Source: Comamonadaceae bacterium UBA2334 (lineage in GTDB: Bacteria > Pseudomonadota > Gammaproteobacteria > Burkholderiales > Burkholderiaceae_C). From it: a stretch of 7,542 nt of DNA. Made by a program: the position numbers and the translations under genes. This document shows, piece after piece, positions 5,809 through 7,542 of this stretch. The stretch spans positions 11,500 to 19,041 of the forward strand of contig DDUQ01000109.1 of the NCBI GenBank assembly GCA_002344885.1, given 5' to 3'. A model generated the notes under the pieces. It had not been told where the DNA came from. It worked only from the letters and a program-made list of their open reading frames with translations, and did not search any database. Numbering within the stretch: position 1 is the first letter of the stretch; each line of letters begins with the position of its first letter.

Positions 5809-6762
5809 TCAATGGTGTGTGGCTTTTGCAGTGCGATCCGTGCGCGTGGCCAAAAGCACGCCAAACAGTGCAATGCCGAAGGCCAGCCACTGCATGGCTG
5901 TCATTGTTTCGCCGAGAAACAAGACCCCCGTCATGGCTGCGCTGACAGGCAGCATGACGGTGAACACACCTGCCTGGCTGGCTGGCACAGTTTGCAGGCC
6001 GGTCATCCAGAGCCAGACAGTCCAGACGCTTGCGGCCAATCCATAAAACACCAGCAACCCCCATATGGGCATGGAGACTTGCGTGAAGTCGAAACCCCAG
6101 GCCGCCCATATACCCAATGGACATACAAGCGCCAGGCCGACGAGGTTGATCAGTGCTGATATCCGTTTGGGGCCAATGCCGTCCGTCAGTTTTTTTCCAA
6201 TGATGGCGTAGGCCGCTTCACACAACACGGCGCCGAGCAGCAACAGGTTGCCCAGCCAGACTAGACTTTGACTGTTCAGGGCTTGTGTCGCTTGATTCAA
6301 ATCACTTGCGTGCTCTGTTTTTGATACGGAGTAAATTGCGATACCGAGTGCGGCGCACGCAATCCCCATCCAACTGCGCCAACTGATGCGCTCTTTCAGG
6401 AACAGCCAGCTCATAGCTGCGACCACGGCTGGGATCGCAGACATGATGATGCCGGCTGCAACCGCTGTTGTGTACCGCATGCCAAACAGCATGCAGATTG
6501 AAAACAGGAAGTTCCCCAGGAAAGACTCGAGAAACAACAACCACTTGGTTTGGTTCGTCATGGGTGGTTCATCGACGGGTTTCCGTATCCAGCCAGACAT
6601 GGCAATCGCACCGATGCCAAATCGCAGCATGGCGAGCAGGAAAACCGGGAACGCAGCCAAAAGAGGTTTGGACAGCGCTACATAGCTGCCGACCAGACTC
6701 ATGCTGAGCGCCAGACAGGCGTAGGCGATCCAACTGGGTGGCGTGGCGTGGTCAGATGTCAT
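5809..6762 (-). CDS. DMT superfamily permease (EamA domains)
   Basis: The 317-residue product is an inner-membrane protein of the drug/metabolite transporter type, with two tandem EamA domains at about residues 13-147 and 167-305 and ten predicted helices. Typical features are GIIMSAIPAVVAAMSWLFLKERIS at the end of the first domain, split here as GIIMSAIPAVVAA then LFLKERIS, and the matching VMLPVSAAMTGVLFLGE in the second. Members export or import amino acids, metabolites or toxic compounds; the substrate cannot be read from sequence. It is convergent with the TauE/SafE-like gene (30-base gap, no obvious terminator) and divergent from aceA, so it is probably a single-gene unit. No good ribosome binding site precedes the ATG, where the upstream bases are AT-rich. 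Family is firm and specificity is unknown. Confidence 0.9.
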   Translation of the reverse strand: MTSDHATPPSWIAYACLALSMSLVGSYVALSKPLLAAFPVFLLAMLRFGIGAIAMSGWIRKPVDEPPMTNQTKWLLFLESFLGNFLFSICMLFGMRYTTAVAAGIIMSAIPAVVAAMSWLFLKERISWRSWMGIACAALGIAIYSVSKTEHASDLNQATQALNSQSLVWLGNLLLLGAVLCEAAYAIIGKKLTDGIGPKRISALINLVGLALVCPLGIWAAWGFDFTQVSMPIWGLLVFYGLAASVWTVWLWMTGLQTVPASQAGVFTVMLPVSAAMTGVLFLGETMTAMQWLAFGIALFGVLLATRTDRTAKATHH

Positions 6763-6906
6763 GAATTTTTTGCAATGGCGAAGTCTGTTTTGTATTGTGA
6801 AATACTCTCGTTGCGGTGCAGCATAAGCCTTTTCCGACTGGTGCTGTTGCCTTCCATATTGAGAAATGTCTTTCGCATATCATTGATTTAGAACGATAAA
6901 AAAATA

Positions 6907-6922
6907 TGTCTTATATAAGACA
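6907..6922. promoter_or_regulatory. Palindromic operator candidate 1 upstream of aceA
   Basis: TGTCTTATATAAGACA is a perfect 16-bp palindrome about 94 bases before the aceA start. A near copy lies 29 bases downstream, centre to centre. Duplicated identical-arm palindromes next to a promoter are typical of a dimeric repressor or activator site. I do not recognise the regulator with confidence; GntR-type regulators of central carbon metabolism bind sites of this general form, but assigning one would be inference. Confidence 0.7.
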
Positions 6923-6936
6923 CAAGAGCTGTTTTG

Positions 6937-6950
6937 GTCTTCTATAAGAC
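6937..6950. promoter_or_regulatory. Palindromic operator candidate 2 upstream of aceA
   Basis: GTCTTCTATAAGAC matches the 14-base core of the upstream palindrome except for one A-to-C change. It contains TATAAG (6943-6948), a five of six match to a -10 element, and lies just before CATTAT (6954-6959), a weaker alternative. A regulator bound here would overlap the probable aceA promoter. A clear -35 was not found for either -10. Confidence 0.65.
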
Positions 6951-6965
6951 TTACATTATCGGTGT

Positions 6966-6993
6966 GGCCTTCGCAACAGGCCGAACGTTTTTT
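6966..6993 (+). other. Small hairpin followed by a T run in the presumed aceA leader
   Basis: GGCCT (6966-6970) pairs with AGGCC (6978-6982) around a seven-base loop, and six T follow at 6988-6993 after a five-base spacer. The outer GGTG (6961-6964) and CACC (6994-6997) could also pair. The short stem and the spacer make this weak as a terminator; it may be a leader structure or chance. Confidence 0.25.
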
Positions 6994-7015
6994 CACCAAC
7001 CTCAGGAGTGTTCAC

Positions 7016-7542
7016 ATGACTCAACTCACCCGCGAACAACAAATTGCCGCTTTGGAAAAAGACTGGGCTGAAAACCCACGCTGGAAACTGGTCAAGCGCG
7101 GTTACAGCGCAGCTGATGTCGTGCGCCTGCGCGGCAGCCTCCAGCCCGAGTACACACTGGCCCAACGCGGTGCCAAAGTGCTGTGGGACAAAGTGAACGG
7201 TGGCGCCAAAAAGGGCTACGTCAACGCTTTCGGTGCCATCACAGCTGGCCAAGCCATGCAGCAAGCCAAAGCTGGTCTGGAAGCCGTGTACCTGTCTGGC
7301 TGGCAAGTTGCCGCTGACGGCAACACCTCCGAAACCATGTACCCCGACCAGTCGCTGTACGCCTACGACTCCGTCCCCACCATGGTTCGTCGCATCAACA
7401 ACACCTTCAAGCGCGCTGACGAAATCCAGTGGAGCCGTGGCATCAACCCCGGTGACGAAGGCTTCATTGACTACTTCCTGCCCATCGTGGCTGACGCTGA
7501 AGCCGGTTTCGGCGGCGTGCTGAACGCGTTCGAACTGATGAA
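7016..7542 (+). CDS. aceA: Isocitrate lyase (AceA), N-terminal part, 3' truncated by window edge
   Basis: Isocitrate lyase splits isocitrate into succinate and glyoxylate, the first step of the glyoxylate shunt used for growth on acetate and fatty acids. The 175 complete codons visible align closely with the start of E. coli AceA. Shared stretches include RWKLVKRGYSAADVVRLRGS (22-41), TLAQRGA (47-53), SGWQVAADGN (94-103), MYPDQSLY (108-115), RINNTFKRAD (126-135) and YFLPIVADAEAGFGG (153-167), which carries Asp160, the equivalent of a Mg-binding aspartate. The catalytic KKCGHMGG motif would lie beyond the window. The ATG is preceded by AGGAG with seven bases of spacing. Codon use is strongly biased to C-ending codons, as expected for a highly expressed gene. 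Regulation probably involves the two palindromes upstream. Confidence 0.97.
   Translation, partial: MTQLTREQQIAALEKDWAENPRWKLVKRGYSAADVVRLRGSLQPEYTLAQRGAKVLWDKVNGGAKKGYVNAFGAITAGQAMQQAKAGLEAVYLSGWQVAADGNTSETMYPDQSLYAYDSVPTMVRRINNTFKRADEIQWSRGINPGDEGFIDYFLPIVADAEAGFGGVLNAFELM

Larger units (their letters stand above)
6763..7015. other. Divergent intergenic region between the DMT permease gene and aceA
   Basis: These 253 bases are markedly more AT-rich than the neighbouring genes, especially 6885-6960, and hold no supported gene. They contain a small inverted repeat GTATT-gtga-AATAC (6792-6805) nearer the permease side, two related palindromes, a small hairpin in the presumed aceA leader, and the aceA ribosome binding site AGGAG at 7004-7008. 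No clear promoter for the permease gene was seen. Confidence 0.6.

Noticed and set aside
6292..6305. FNR-like sequence TTGAT-TCAA-ATCAC (9/10).
   Set aside because: It lies in the middle of the DMT permease coding sequence, far from any start, so it is most likely chance.
1..7542. Mobile elements, CRISPR arrays, tRNA or rRNA genes, defence or toxin systems.
   Set aside because: No transposase-like proteins, spaced direct repeats, RNA gene folds or defence domains were seen; the genes are ordinary core functions.

Overview
The window looks like core chromosome of a betaproteobacterium, most likely Burkholderiales and plausibly Comamonadaceae. This rests on recognisable protein sequences (CcoNOQP, Fnr, HemN, AceA), moderately GC-rich coding sequence, and the linkage of cbb3 oxidase genes with a FixH-like gene, fnr, hemN and a TauE/SafE-type membrane protein. 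The genus is inference; no search was run.

Layout. Positions 1-2165 hold a + strand operon for the high-affinity cbb3 cytochrome c oxidase: the 3' end of ccoN, then ccoO, a 45-residue ccoQ and ccoP. A strong intrinsic terminator follows ccoP. A small membrane protein gene resembling the N-terminal part of FixH/CcoH follows at 2368-2682. The ferredoxin-like gene ccoG, often found between ccoP and fixH in relatives, is absent here. fnr (oxygen-sensing Fe-S regulator) lies on the - strand at 2740-3459. It is divergent from hemN (oxygen-independent coproporphyrinogen III oxidase), whose start is best placed at GTG 3679. The fnr-hemN gap carries a perfect FNR box at the hemN promoter and a 9/10 FNR box just upstream of the fnr start codon. 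A TauE/SafE-like membrane protein gene follows hemN. A convergent EamA/DMT permease gene follows at 5809-6762 on the - strand. After a 253-base AT-rich intergenic region with two nearly identical palindromes, the 5' third of aceA (isocitrate lyase) runs off the right edge.

How it fits together. Positions 1-5778 form a microaerobic respiration block: the oxidase, a probable assembly factor, its likely oxygen-responsive regulator, an anaerobic heme biosynthesis enzyme, and a membrane protein of a family often found beside cbb3 genes. The DMT permease and aceA appear functionally unrelated to it. aceA belongs to the glyoxylate shunt and seems to have its own operator-bearing promoter.

I found no mobile elements, CRISPR arrays, tRNA or rRNA genes, and no convincing evidence of a new multi-gene system. 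The points most worth a second look are regulatory (the FNR boxes, the aceA twin palindromes) and structural (the reduced FixH-like protein and missing ccoG).
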